64,000 nucleotides of DNA from Paenibacillus eucommiae (lineage in GTDB: Bacteria; Bacillota; Bacilli; Paenibacillales; NBRC-103111): contig NZ_JAGGLB010000007.1 in the NCBI RefSeq assembly GCF_017874215.1, forward strand, positions 62,001 through 126,000, read 5' to 3'. Position numbers and translations under genes: made by a program. Shown here one piece after another: positions 25,786 through 34,771 of the stretch (its first letter is position 1; each line of letters begins with the position of its first letter). Below the pieces are notes generated by a model, which did not search any database, had not been told where the DNA came from, and saw only the letters and a program-made list of their open reading frames with translations.

Positions 25786-26325
25786 TCCTTTGGGGCACAC
25801 GTACTTGACCTGAGTGCGTAAGGAGGTAAGGGGTGTGGGCTCCAGCCGCTGTTAAAGATTTGTTCCATTGAATGAAATGGGTGAGGAGGTGGGAACAAAT
25901 CTTTAAAGGCGGACGCTATCGCTCTTCCTCCCACACCCCTTACCTCTCTTTAGCTACAATCGCACGAACACCACGCTCAAACGGACAACCAACAAGTTTT
26001 TTTCTCTTGGCTAGAGGAGATTTCATAGATTTCCTAGTTGGCGCAGGCTCTGGGGGGGCTGGGGATGAAGGAGTTGTTACTTTAACGATGTTTTTCATCG
26101 TTAAAAGTACCAGGCGACTCCACAACCTTACTTTAACAATGAAAAACATCGCTAACTCAAGCACACACTCATTTCGAGGGAGGCGGGCTGCTACTGTCGT
26201 TCTTCCTCACACATCCCTTCCCGGATCTATCAGCTGCAAATCGCCCAAACATGCCACGCGCAAACGTATTACCAGCAGCCGTTGCTTTCCTTTGCTTTCC
26301 TGAGGCAAAGGGATAGTGACGATAA
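25786..26325 (+). repeat. Large structured repeat, composite copy B
   Basis: First module: GGCGTCCTTTGG start, long hairpin with outer arms GGGTGTGGG/CCCACACCC (25831-25839 with 25930-25938) and inner arms TTAAAGATTTGTTCC/GGAACAAATCTTTAA (25852-25866 with 25892-25906), core GGCGGACGCTATCGCTC, block ATCGCACGAACACC...CAAACGGACAACC, and small hairpin TCTCTTGGCTAGAGGAGA. Middle: two palindromes at 26078-26110 and 26127-26157. Second, diverged module: GGCTGCTACTGTCGTTCTTC, then AATCGCCCAAACATGCCACG, ending TGAGGCAAAGGGATAGTGAC. It fills the space between the lipoprotein promoter and the methyltransferase terminator. Confidence 0.8.
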
Positions 26326-26356
26326 AAATCCGAGCCCCATCACTGAGACCCGGATT
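26323..26356 (-). terminator. Terminator of the methyltransferase gene
   Basis: AATCCG (26327-26332) pairs with CGGATT (26351-26356) around a 14+ nt partly paired loop; minus-strand reading ends in TTTTTATC. It abuts the end of repeat copy B. Confidence 0.55.
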
Positions 26357-26364
26357 CCCTAACA

Positions 26365-27168
26365 TTATATTTTTGTCGCTTGAATCGAAAAAAGCATGGG
26401 GATGGAGTCACCCTCTTTTAATTTCCACCAGCCATCCTCCGTTTGAATCATAGCTCCAGGAAACTTCTCGTACATGCAGAATGGAAATTCGTGAATATAA
26501 TTGATTTTCAGACCAGCATCTACCAAAGCATTGACGATTTTGCTCAGGGGATGCAGCCATTCGTAGGTTACTTTATTATTCAGTTTTATCTCGCTCTCCA
26601 CATAGGATGAGTCCGACTCGAACTTCATAGCGTCAGCATCGAAATATGAGTATGTCATTTTCAGTTGCCCCTCCACCACTTCGAAAATATCAGCCAACGG
26701 ATGCTGCTCCGCGATATAGAAAATTCCACCAGGCTTCAGCATTTCATATATAATCTGCGCCCAACGGGTCAAATCAGGCAGCCAGCACAAGACGCCGTAG
26801 GAAGTGTACACGACATCAAAAATTTCACTTGGCAGTTCTTGCGGAATATCATATACATCGGAACAAACAAAGCGGGCATCCAGCTGCAAAGTTTCGTTTA
26901 ACGAACGGGCCAGTTGAATGGCTTGATCGGAGAAATCGACCCCAGTCACCTTGACACCCCTCCTAGCCCAAGATAAGGTATCTTGCCCAAAGTGGCACTG
27001 CAAATGCAGCATCGACTTACCCGACAAATCCCCAAGTTCATTCAGCTCTACCGATAATAGAGACGACCTTCCAGATATAAAAGTATCCAGATCGTAAAAT
27101 GAGGATTTTTCATGGAGCTTCGTCCGGTCATTCCAATTTTTTTGATTTTCTTTTCTATAGCTATCCAT
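26365..27168 (-). CDS. Class I SAM-dependent methyltransferase
   Basis: 267 aa from ATG 27168 (AAGGAAAG upstream; the in-frame TTG at 27210 has no ribosome-binding site). SAM-binding motif I is MLHLQCHFGQDTLSWARRG, an atypical LQCHFGQDT form found in a subfamily of small-molecule methyltransferases. VTGVDFSDQAIQLAR is motif II and FDVVYTSYGVLCWLPDL is motif IV. The substrate cannot be told. The gene stands alone between a small ORF upstream and a repeat element downstream. Confidence 0.88.
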   Translation of the reverse strand: MDSYRKENQKNWNDRTKLHEKSSFYDLDTFISGRSSLLSVELNELGDLSGKSMLHLQCHFGQDTLSWARRGVKVTGVDFSDQAIQLARSLNETLQLDARFVCSDVYDIPQELPSEIFDVVYTSYGVLCWLPDLTRWAQIIYEMLKPGGIFYIAEQHPLADIFEVVEGQLKMTYSYFDADAMKFESDSSYVESEIKLNNKVTYEWLHPLSKIVNALVDAGLKINYIHEFPFCMYEKFPGAMIQTEDGWWKLKEGDSIPMLFSIQATKI

Positions 27169-27227
27169 TGTGCTTTCCTTCTTTCCTGTCAATTTAAGTT
27201 TACTATTCAAACCCAGACCGGAATAAC

Positions 27228-27259
27228 AAAAAGGACCGCAGAGAAAATCCCTACAGTCC
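27228..27259 (-). terminator. Terminator after the UPF0158/small-ORF transcript
   Basis: On the minus strand GGACTGTAG pairs with CTGCGGTCC (nine pairs, two G-T) and is followed by TTTTTG (27232-27228). Its presence 20 nt after the small ORF supports transcription of that ORF. Confidence 0.65.
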
Positions 27260-27277
27260 CATTATGATAAAACCCGT

Positions 27278-27436
27278 TCAGGTCAAGGGAGGAGAGTTTC
27301 TCGTCGCATTGTAAGATTTAAGATTTGTATAGGCCAAAATGAACAGACGTATCCCGTCGACAAATTTAACATGAACGATGCCAAATAATGCCACTGGCAA
27401 CTGGCTGATACGAATAAGTCCTGCACTGCGATTCAT
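27278..27436 (-). CDS. Possible small protein, 52 aa, unknown
   Basis: ATG 27436 to TGA 27278. An excellent Shine-Dalgarno AGGAGGTGAGG lies upstream (about 11 nt from the ATG), and a terminator follows 20 nt after the stop. The product has a hydrophobic middle (ALFGIVHVKFVDGIRLFILA) and polar ends. I do not recognise it. It would be co-transcribed with the UPF0158 gene. Short length leaves real doubt. Confidence 0.35.
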   Translation of the reverse strand: MNRSAGLIRISQLPVALFGIVHVKFVDGIRLFILAYTNLKSYNATRNSPPLT

Positions 27437-27500
27437 CTCCTACCTCACCTCCTCACCTTATCTTTATCCCAGTCGCCGCGTAGCGCCTATCTTCCCCAAA

Positions 27501-27980
27501 TTAATCTTCAATAAAGTCAATGTCGTTATCCCGGCACCACTCTTTTGCTTTTTCCTTGTAGCCTTCTTCTTTATAACTATACCACTCAGCATCTATGTCT
27601 AGATCTGCAATCTTATCCTTGAATCTTCGAAAAGCTCCTTTTCCTTGAATGGCCTGTAACAATGCATCCTGATGGCGCTGATTCTTAAGGGAATAGCAGA
27701 AGTTCTCCATCATATCGTATTCATTAATATCAAACCTGGTTGGCAGCTCAATATAGTTATCAAAGTCCTCTACAACATCTACAGCTATCTTCATATTTTC
27801 TTGCTGCCAATCCCGCAAATGTTCGAACGTCGCACCCTCCTCGGAGTCCTCTGCAGTGCGAAGATCATGCTGATAAACCGATACTACTTCTCCTGTTTTT
27901 AGACTTAAATATGTATTATATTCCTCTATTTGCATGTCCATTCCATCAACGATGTCCTGAAGCTTTGCTTTAATTTTCAT
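27501..27980 (-). CDS. UPF0158-family protein
   Basis: 159 aa acidic protein matching the UPF0158 family: TYLSLKTGEVVSVYQ near residue 23, ELPTRFDINEYDMMENFC in the middle and ALLQAIQGKGAFRRFKDKI followed by EWYSYKEEGYKEKAKEWC at the C-terminus. The function of the family is unknown. Start ATG 27980 overlaps the stop of the upstream gene by 4 nt, so the two are translationally coupled. Confidence 0.85.
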   Translation of the reverse strand: MKIKAKLQDIVDGMDMQIEEYNTYLSLKTGEVVSVYQHDLRTAEDSEEGATFEHLRDWQQENMKIAVDVVEDFDNYIELPTRFDINEYDMMENFCYSLKNQRHQDALLQAIQGKGAFRRFKDKIADLDIDAEWYSYKEEGYKEKAKEWCRDNDIDFIED

Positions 27981-28438
27981 TTTTCATCCCTCCTCAGATT
28001 ATTAATAAAATTCGATATTCGCCTTAGTCTAGTTTCAGCTTTCTTGGCATGGCCGATAGATTCAACCATTTCTTTTTGCTTTGTATAGGATAACTTCAGG
28101 AATGCCTGCTCAAGCTTATGGGCTTGCAGCTCTTCCTGCAAATCCGCAGGAATTTCTACAATTCGCGCTTCTTCATCCTTGTTTAATCTCACTTGAATGC
28201 GATCTCCCGGACGTTTGCCCAGCTGTTCCCTAACTTTTTTAGTTATGCCCAGACAGTGATGGTCCAGCCCCATTTTTGCTAATGATCCTCTGTACTCCAC
28301 TTCCCCATCAAATATAGCTTTTATTTTAACTTGTCCTTTGGCTCCGAACTCCTTCTGGACATCGTAAGGAAATGTAATGTAAGCCGCATCCATGTCGTCA
28401 TGTTTTAGAATTTCTGCTTCGAAGCTATAGACCTTCAA
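27977..28438 (-). CDS. DUF1905/YdeI-OmpD-associated family protein
   Basis: 153 aa. The N-terminal ~95 residues are a DUF1905 beta-barrel-like domain (AYITFPYDVQKEFGAKGQVK, GITKKVREQLGKRPGDRIQV). The C-terminal ~50 residues fit the YdeI/OmpD-associated helical domain (ELQAHKLEQAFLKLSYTKQ, VESIGHAKKAETRLRRI). Some relatives are linked to bacteriocin protection in the literature; the role here is unknown. It overlaps the UPF0158 gene by 4 nt. Confidence 0.8.
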   Translation of the reverse strand: MKVYSFEAEILKHDDMDAAYITFPYDVQKEFGAKGQVKIKAIFDGEVEYRGSLAKMGLDHHCLGITKKVREQLGKRPGDRIQVRLNKDEEARIVEIPADLQEELQAHKLEQAFLKLSYTKQKEMVESIGHAKKAETRLRRISNFINNLRRDEK

Positions 28439-28485
28439 CCAGGGCCCTTCCTTTCCATCCTAAAAATGCAGCGCTCTTCACAGTC

Positions 28486-29529
28486 TTAAGCCAGCCAGCG
28501 AACGAGAAGATCGTAGGCTTTTGCTCCACTTATTTCATGATCCCCTTCGAAAATATCCCGGTCAACCTTCTCCTCCGCCCCCAGCAGGCGATATGTCTCA
28601 GCAATCTGGTCGGCAGCAGCAATTGCGGATGTCACCGGAAAAATAGGGTCCTTCGTTCCCGCTTCGATGAGCAGCGCCCTAGGCGCAATCAGGCTGACGA
28701 TATCCGGCATCTCAGCTTGCAGGTTCAATCCCGGCACGTAATTATCCACACAGTGATGGATCGATAATATACTTTCTTTGAACGTACTCACATATCCGCT
28801 GACCACAGCAGCGCTCACTCTATCATCAATAGCGGCCACAAATGAAGCAACGAGCCCACCGCCGGAAATTCCCATACAACCGATCCGCCGCGGATCGACA
28901 TCCTCACGCTGCTGCAAATAATCAAGCGCCCGGATCGTCTCATACACGCGATGCCCCGCCATCGTCTGCCCCATTTGCAGCAAATAAGTAGATAACGTAT
29001 GGCAGGAATGCGCATTGGTTTCAAATTCAGCCTGCATCCGGCGATCCCCAAAGCCAAGCAGCTCTGGAGCGATGACCAGAAAACCGCGTTTCACCAGCTC
29101 CACGGCAAAATTTTTCTGGTAGCCTGGGTCACCTTTTTGAACGCTTCCGTCCTGCTCAAGACCGACAATTTCTCTGCTTCCATAGCCGTGCCCATGACAA
29201 GCCACTACTGCTGGCAGCTTCGCTTGCTTTTCTTCCTTGCCTTGTTTCACTGCACGCTCCTCAGGAATCAAGACATACGCCGGCATAATGAGTCCCGCAT
29301 AAGTCGTAAATGCAACACGCTGGCGAATATAACCTTCACATTCCGTTTCTTCTAATATAGCAGGGTTGAGCGCCGCAGGCACTTCAGGGAAACCGCCCAG
29401 CCTTGCAACCAATTCTTGCCTAAGCCCGTTCTGCCAAAGCTGCCACTCAGCCTTACTCTGTGCTTTGAAGTGATATTTCGGTGATACGCTGCCATAAAGG
29501 TTTTCCAGGTAAGCATCCGGATTCCACAT
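28486..29529 (-). CDS. Alpha/beta hydrolase, acetyl-xylan-esterase/dienelactone-hydrolase type
   Basis: 347 aa from ATG 29529, preceded by AAGGAG at 9 nt; the ATG at 29586 has no ribosome-binding site. The nucleophile elbow is GCMGISGGG, preceded by the oxyanion region VVACHGHGYGSRE. ALLIEAGTKDPIFPV carries the probable acid and EGDHEIS the histidine. No signal peptide, so it acts inside the cell. Likely an esterase on an acylated sugar or small ester. The aldo/keto reductase gene lies 77 nt upstream in the same direction. Confidence 0.82.
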   Translation of the reverse strand: MWNPDAYLENLYGSVSPKYHFKAQSKAEWQLWQNGLRQELVARLGGFPEVPAALNPAILEETECEGYIRQRVAFTTYAGLIMPAYVLIPEERAVKQGKEEKQAKLPAVVACHGHGYGSREIVGLEQDGSVQKGDPGYQKNFAVELVKRGFLVIAPELLGFGDRRMQAEFETNAHSCHTLSTYLLQMGQTMAGHRVYETIRALDYLQQREDVDPRRIGCMGISGGGLVASFVAAIDDRVSAAVVSGYVSTFKESILSIHHCVDNYVPGLNLQAEMPDIVSLIAPRALLIEAGTKDPIFPVTSAIAAADQIAETYRLLGAEEKVDRDIFEGDHEISGAKAYDLLVRWLA

Positions 29530-29606
29530 AGTTAAGTGCTCCTTATTCAATTTATGTATACCGCCAATAACGTTAATTCCATTCATTGTTAATATCGTTA
29601 AAAACC

Positions 29607-30575
<969 letters not shown>

Positions 30576-30815
30576 AATGAACCTCACCCTCTCGAGTACT
30601 ACTTGGATAGTAAAATAATACCACACCTGATGCTTCATGGACAAAGCTGGAATTTGTGGTGTTATGTCCTTTTCTACATGATGGGGCATGATGAGGTCTG
30701 TCTAACTCGACCTACCTAACAAGTAGCATTCAATCAAGCCATATGTTATCATGACTGAAAAGATTGACGGCAGTTTGCAAGCTGCAATAGCAAATATTGA
30801 GGTGAATGGACAACA

Positions 30816-31991
30816 ATGAGTGAGAAGACTTTCGATTTTGACAAAGTAATAGACAGACGCGGCACCTATTCCTATAAATGGGATCAGTCCGAGAAGCTGT
30901 TCGGCGACAAAGACATCCTCCCCCTGTGGGTAGCAGATATGGATTTCTCCAGTCCACCCGCAGTAGCTGAGGCGATTGCTAAACGCGCGGCGCAAGGAAT
31001 TTACGGATACACGGTGAAGACGGCTGCATATACAGATGCCATTACAGGCTGGTTCAAGCGGCGGCATCAATGGGAAATTAGTCCAGAATGGCTGACAGAT
31101 AGTCCCGGAATTGTCCCGTCCCTAAGCATTGCAGTGGACCTGTTCAGCGAACCTGGAAGTAAGGTGATTCTTCAATCGCCTGTCTATTATCCTTTTTACG
31201 ACGTCATCCGGATGAATGGGCGGCAGGTCGCGGACAATGCACTCCTGCTGAATGATTCCTATTATACGATGGACCTTGGTCATCTGGAGGAGCTTATGCA
31301 GGACGGCGCGAAGCTGCTGCTGCTATGCAATCCTCATAATCCAGGAGGGCGTGTATGGAAACGCGAAGAACTAGTCAGTGTTGGAGAGCTGTGCCAAAAA
31401 TACAACGTAACCGTCGTTTCTGACGAAATCCACTGTGATCTCATTCACAAAGGACACCAGCATATCCCGTTCGCTTCCATTTCGGATGAATTCGCTCAGA
31501 TGTCACTAACCTGCCTAGCTCCAACCAAGACATTTAACTTGCCGGGCATTCCGGTGTCATTTGTCGTCACACCGAATGCGCGGCTGAAAAAGAAGTTCGA
31601 TTTCAAGCTAAAAACACTGTCGCTGCATATGTTGAATTTTTTCGCTCCGGTTGCGGTGGAAGCCAGTTATAATCAGGGTGAGGAATGGCTGGAGCAGATG
31701 CTCGACTATGTGGGAGATAACGCGGATTATGCACTCAGCTACCTGTCGGAGCATCTTCCCCAGCTGCAGGCTATGCGTCCGGAAGGCACCTATTTGCTGT
31801 GGGTCGACTGCCGTAAGCTCAACCTGGATGCTGCCGGAATCAAAGCTTTAATGTATGAAAAAGGTAAGGTAGCTTTTAATGAGGGATCGATTTTCGGTGC
31901 AGGTGGACAAGGATTTGTCCGTATCAATCTTGCCTGCCCCCGTTCGATTCTGCAGGAAGCTCTGGAGCGTTTTCACCGCGGGTTTCTATAA
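30816..31991 (+). CDS. MalY/PatB-family PLP-dependent C-S lyase (cystathionine beta-lyase type)
   Basis: 391 aa fold-type I aminotransferase-like enzyme. LPLWVADMDFSSPPAV is the MalY/PatB signature near residue 38, CNPHNPGGRVW and SDEIHCDLI are PLP-contact motifs, and the Schiff-base lysine is in APTKTFNLPGIP. It cleaves cystathionine or other cysteine conjugates to thiol, pyruvate and ammonia. Start ATG 30816 is preceded by GAGGTG at ~12 nt; TTGACG near 30763 may be its -35. Divergent from the aldo/keto reductase; ends at a good terminator. Confidence 0.9.
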   Translation: MSEKTFDFDKVIDRRGTYSYKWDQSEKLFGDKDILPLWVADMDFSSPPAVAEAIAKRAAQGIYGYTVKTAAYTDAITGWFKRRHQWEISPEWLTDSPGIVPSLSIAVDLFSEPGSKVILQSPVYYPFYDVIRMNGRQVADNALLLNDSYYTMDLGHLEELMQDGAKLLLLCNPHNPGGRVWKREELVSVGELCQKYNVTVVSDEIHCDLIHKGHQHIPFASISDEFAQMSLTCLAPTKTFNLPGIPVSFVVTPNARLKKKFDFKLKTLSLHMLNFFAPVAVEASYNQGEEWLEQMLDYVGDNADYALSYLSEHLPQLQAMRPEGTYLLWVDCRKLNLDAAGIKALMYEKGKVAFNEGSIFGAGGQGFVRINLACPRSILQEALERFHRGFL

Positions 31992-32010
31992 AAATAGAAC
32001 AATAAAACAA

Positions 32011-32065
32011 AAACCGTCAGAGGATCTGAAGTTCAGTATGAACAGCGTCTTCTGATGGTTTTTTT
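32011..32065 (+). terminator. Terminator of the C-S lyase gene
   Basis: AAACCGTCAGA pairs with TCTGATGGTTT (one G-T) around a long loop; the T-run TTTTTTT follows. Confidence 0.8.
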
Positions 32066-32170
32066 GCCGTTCTTCGGCTCTCATCCACTCCTCCCCTCAC
32101 AAATCGTCATGAAAATTCGCCAAAAGAGGATTTATCAAGAAAAAGGTTCCCACTTTTCCACCTTTTCATG

Positions 32171-32176
32171 TATAAT
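32171..32176 (+). promoter_or_regulatory. -10 element of the S24-type repressor gene
   Basis: TATAAT 20 nt before GGAGG and 26 nt before the ATG. Upstream lie CTTTTCCACCTTTTCA repeats that could be an operator; the -35 is weak. Confidence 0.5.
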
Positions 32177-32196
32177 AACTTACATGGAGGTTGCTT

Positions 32197-32826
32197 ATGT
32201 CCGATAATGAATTATCCAAAATATTCTCAGAAAACTTCAAAAGGCTGCGAAAATTCAAACAATTGAAGCAAAAAGATATGGCAAAGCTCTTGGGCGTATC
32301 CAATTCTATTGTATCGGATTGGGAAAAAGGCGTTAAGCTGCCGCGCGGCACAACCATTCAAAAAATTGCTGAAATTTTCGAAGTACAGCAAAACGAGCTA
32401 TTTATTAAAAGCGGGGTCGCCCATAGCACACTCACCGAGATGATCAACCTCCCCATCGTCAGTAGAATCACTTCTGGTAACGGCCAGCTCTCCTATGAAG
32501 ACATTGAGCGTTATGAACCAACACCACGTGCCTGGGTAAATGAAGGCGATTATTTCTATTTACGTGCGCGGGACGATGGTACTGCTGGAGCAAGAATCCA
32601 TGACGGCGATCTATTGCTAATTCGCAAACAAAAGGAAATCGAGGATGGAGAAATAACGGCTGTATTGGTCGGACAAGAAGCGCTCTTAAGGCGCGCATAC
32701 CGGCAAGACAACAATCTTATTTTACAGTCCGAGAACCCTAAGCACCCTCCGATCATTTGTGAGGCAAATGGCGACTATCAGGTGCAAGTCATCGGAACTT
32801 TGAAGAAAGCCATCATAAACTACTAA
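32197..32826 (+). CDS. XRE-type repressor with a degenerate S24 (LexA-like) peptidase domain
   Basis: 209 aa from ATG 32197 with GGAGG upstream. Residues ~10-65 are a helix-turn-helix (LKQKDMAKLLGVSNSIVSDW). Residues ~85-205 are a LexA/S24 fold. Relatives carry VKGDSM and an ATLKR-type segment; here the aligned segments are ARDDGTAGARI, with Gly128 where the Ser nucleophile belongs, and ALLRRAY, with Arg165 where the Lys belongs. Both catalytic residues are gone, so RecA-stimulated self-cleavage should not occur. It is probably a stable regulator responding to something else. No phage genes surround it. Confidence 0.87.
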   Translation: MSDNELSKIFSENFKRLRKFKQLKQKDMAKLLGVSNSIVSDWEKGVKLPRGTTIQKIAEIFEVQQNELFIKSGVAHSTLTEMINLPIVSRITSGNGQLSYEDIERYEPTPRAWVNEGDYFYLRARDDGTAGARIHDGDLLLIRKQKEIEDGEITAVLVGQEALLRRAYRQDNNLILQSENPKHPPIICEANGDYQVQVIGTLKKAIINY

Positions 32827-32877
32827 TTTATGTAAGATGAACTTTTGAGACTACATAATATTGAGGAGTGGCTATGT

Positions 32878-33189
32878 ATGAGCGAGCAGCTTTTACTACA
32901 AATTTTACACGAAGTCCAATCTCACAACGAACGGTTTGACCGGATTGAATCTGATTTAGCTGGTCTTAAAACTGAAGTTGTAGCCATCAAATCCGATATG
33001 GCTGATCTTAAATCCCAAGTTGCGGAGATTCCTTTTATTAAGCAAGCAATTATGGATACAAATGCAACCGTCAACCGAATTGAAGAAAAACAAGAATTTT
33101 CTAATCAAACGCTGGAGCTGCTGTCTGTTCGCTCTATTGATCAAGAGGCCCGAATAAAGAAGCTCATGTTCCCTAGCGCTGCAAAATAA
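32878..33189 (+). CDS. Small coiled-coil protein
   Basis: 103 aa from ATG 32878, ~10 nt after GAGGAG. Almost the whole chain is heptad-like (IESDLAGLKTEVVAIKSDM, ADLKSQVAEIPFIKQAI), predicting a long coiled coil, as in many small Bacillus proteins of unknown role. No signal peptide or membrane segment. It lies 51 nt after the repressor gene and ends at a hairpin, so the two are probably one transcript. Confidence 0.75.
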   Translation: MSEQLLLQILHEVQSHNERFDRIESDLAGLKTEVVAIKSDMADLKSQVAEIPFIKQAIMDTNATVNRIEEKQEFSNQTLELLSVRSIDQEARIKKLMFPSAAK

Positions 33190-33198
33190 TAGAGTATG

Positions 33199-33237
33199 AA
33201 CAGAAGCGAGTCGTCAAGAGACGTGCCCGCTTCTGTT
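33199..33237 (+). terminator. Terminator-like hairpin after the coiled-coil gene
   Basis: AACAGAAGCG (33199-33208) pairs perfectly with CGCTTCTGTT (33228-33237). The U-tail is weak; it lies between convergent genes and may serve both. Confidence 0.6.
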
Positions 33238-33249
33238 TAGTTAGTTCTA

Positions 33250-33732
33250 CTACTTATCTAATTGTTTCACAATAAAACTCTCCATCTGCTCGGGCTTATC
33301 TGTTGGACTGAACCGTTTGCATACCCGACCTTGGCGATCTACGACAAACTTGGTGAAATTCCACTTAATCCGCTTAGAGCCGAGAAACCCTCGTGCTTCC
33401 TCACATAAATACTTAAACAAAGGGTGCGCATTGGCACCATTGACATCGATTTTGGAAAAAAGCGGAAATGTCACCCCATGGTTCAATTCGCAATCCTGCG
33501 CAATCTCTTCATTCTGCCCTAACTCCTGATCACGGAATTGACCACTTGGAAACCCAAGAACAGCCAGCCCCCGGTCATGATATTTCTCATGAAGACTCTG
33601 CAATCCTGCGAATTGCGGGGCTAACCCACACTTCGTCGCCGTGTTGACAATAAGCAGCACTTGCCCCCGGTAGGGCTCCAACGTTTGCTTTTCTCCCCGG
33701 ATACCCGTAACTTCAAAATCATATATAGACAT
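33250..33732 (-). CDS. Glutathione-peroxidase-family thiol peroxidase
   Basis: 160 aa from ATG 33732 (AAGGAGG upstream). The peroxidatic residue is Cys35 in NTATKCGLAPQF, with Gln65, Trp124 and Asn125 (KWNFTKF) completing the tetrad. Cys81 (QDCELNHGVTFP) is in the position of the resolving cysteine of thioredoxin-dependent members. The usual FPCNQF motif reads FPSGQF, so that second cysteine is lost; it is not the resolving one in most bacterial enzymes. It reduces peroxides in the cytoplasm, most likely using thioredoxin. Confidence 0.92.
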   Translation of the reverse strand: MSIYDFEVTGIRGEKQTLEPYRGQVLLIVNTATKCGLAPQFAGLQSLHEKYHDRGLAVLGFPSGQFRDQELGQNEEIAQDCELNHGVTFPLFSKIDVNGANAHPLFKYLCEEARGFLGSKRIKWNFTKFVVDRQGRVCKRFSPTDKPEQMESFIVKQLDK

Positions 33733-33762
33733 TTGGAACAGCCTCCTTGAAATCCGATACAT

Positions 33763-34087
33763 TTCTACTTTGTGTATATGAGTTCATCATACATGATAGG
33801 AGAACGGAAAAAAAGCTCGACGCCATAAGCCGAATGACAGCCAACCTGCAACTAGCATTTTATCGCAAGTACATGTTATTCATGACGACAGTTTTTGAAT
33901 AATGCCATTAAATATATAGATAACATTGGTAAGGCAGAAAACACGTTGAAATCATACTGTATCCATTCGAATCAAAAAATGTCCTTCCGTATCAGGAGAT
34001 TAAGGCAAAGAGGTCTGAACGAACAATCAACTTTTAATCAGGGTACTTTATAAAAAAACAATGAATCTGTTCCAGTGGAGTTGACTA
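33763..34087. other. Gene-free stretch between the peroxidase and TetR genes
   Basis: About 325 nt holding the peroxidase promoter on one side. I see no convincing gene, repeat or hairpin. Confidence 0.5.
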
Positions 34088-34131
34088 TTGTTATTCCACT
34101 CTCCATATTATATAATGAGTAAAAATTCATT
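34088..34131 (+). promoter_or_regulatory. Promoter and probable TetR operator of the TetR-GNAT transcript
   Basis: TTGTTA (34088-34093), 17-nt spacer, TATAAT (34111-34116). The inverted repeat AATGA-N8-TCATT (34114-34131) overlaps the -10 and the start site, the expected position for autorepression. Confidence 0.6.
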
Positions 34132-34152
34132 CATTAAAAAGGAGCGAATTAT

Positions 34153-34764
34153 TTGCCTCGTAGCAAGGAACAGTTTGAAGAAATGCGCAATGCCACTAGG
34201 GAAAAAATCCATTCAGCTGCGATGCAGTTATTTGTTTATCAAGGTTTCGGCTCGACGAATGTTCAAAATATCGCGGATACCGCTGGCATTAGTATTGGGC
34301 TGCTGTATCGTCATTACAAAACGAAGGATCAGTTATTTAACGAATTGGTTTCCTACGCTGTTGAAGGATTGAAACGTAATATTACTTTCTTTGAATCTGA
34401 TCAATCCCCTAAAAAGTTAATGGCACAGTTTGTCTACGAAGTCTACACTGACATGATCAATGGGGAGGAACTAGCCCATCTACTGATCCTTATTAATCAA
34501 TCGCTATTAGCTGGAGCTGCCACAGCCTCAAAACATTATGAAGAGATCCTCCAGGTAAATGCCAGGCTGCTTGATTCTACGGCACAGCTCATTCGCAAGG
34601 GTCAGCAGCTTGGGGAATTTTACTCGGGTGATGCGCAGGAAATGGCTGCCCTTTTTTATGCATCGATTCAGGGTTTGGCTCAGATGAAAGTATTACTAAA
34701 GAGCAACTTTACCATGCCCTCACCATCTATCCTCACCGCATTTCTATTGAGGGAAAGGAAGTGA
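34153..34764 (+). CDS. TetR/AcrR-family transcriptional regulator
   Basis: 203 aa starting at TTG 34153 with AAAGGAG upstream. The N-terminal DNA-binding domain is canonical: IHSAAMQLFVYQGFGSTNVQNIADTAGISIGLLYRHYKTKDQLF split over residues 16-60. The C-terminal ligand domain is unremarkable. It overlaps no gene but is followed 7 nt later by the acetyltransferase, which it probably controls together with itself through the dyad over its promoter. Confidence 0.9.
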   Translation: MPRSKEQFEEMRNATREKIHSAAMQLFVYQGFGSTNVQNIADTAGISIGLLYRHYKTKDQLFNELVSYAVEGLKRNITFFESDQSPKKLMAQFVYEVYTDMINGEELAHLLILINQSLLAGAATASKHYEEILQVNARLLDSTAQLIRKGQQLGEFYSGDAQEMAALFYASIQGLAQMKVLLKSNFTMPSPSILTAFLLRERK

Positions 34765-34771
34765 CCCTATC

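Noticed and set aside
30702..31070. Minus-strand ORF of 122 aa with Cys pairs
   Set aside because: It overlaps the start of the well-supported MalY/PatB gene on the other strand and resembles nothing.
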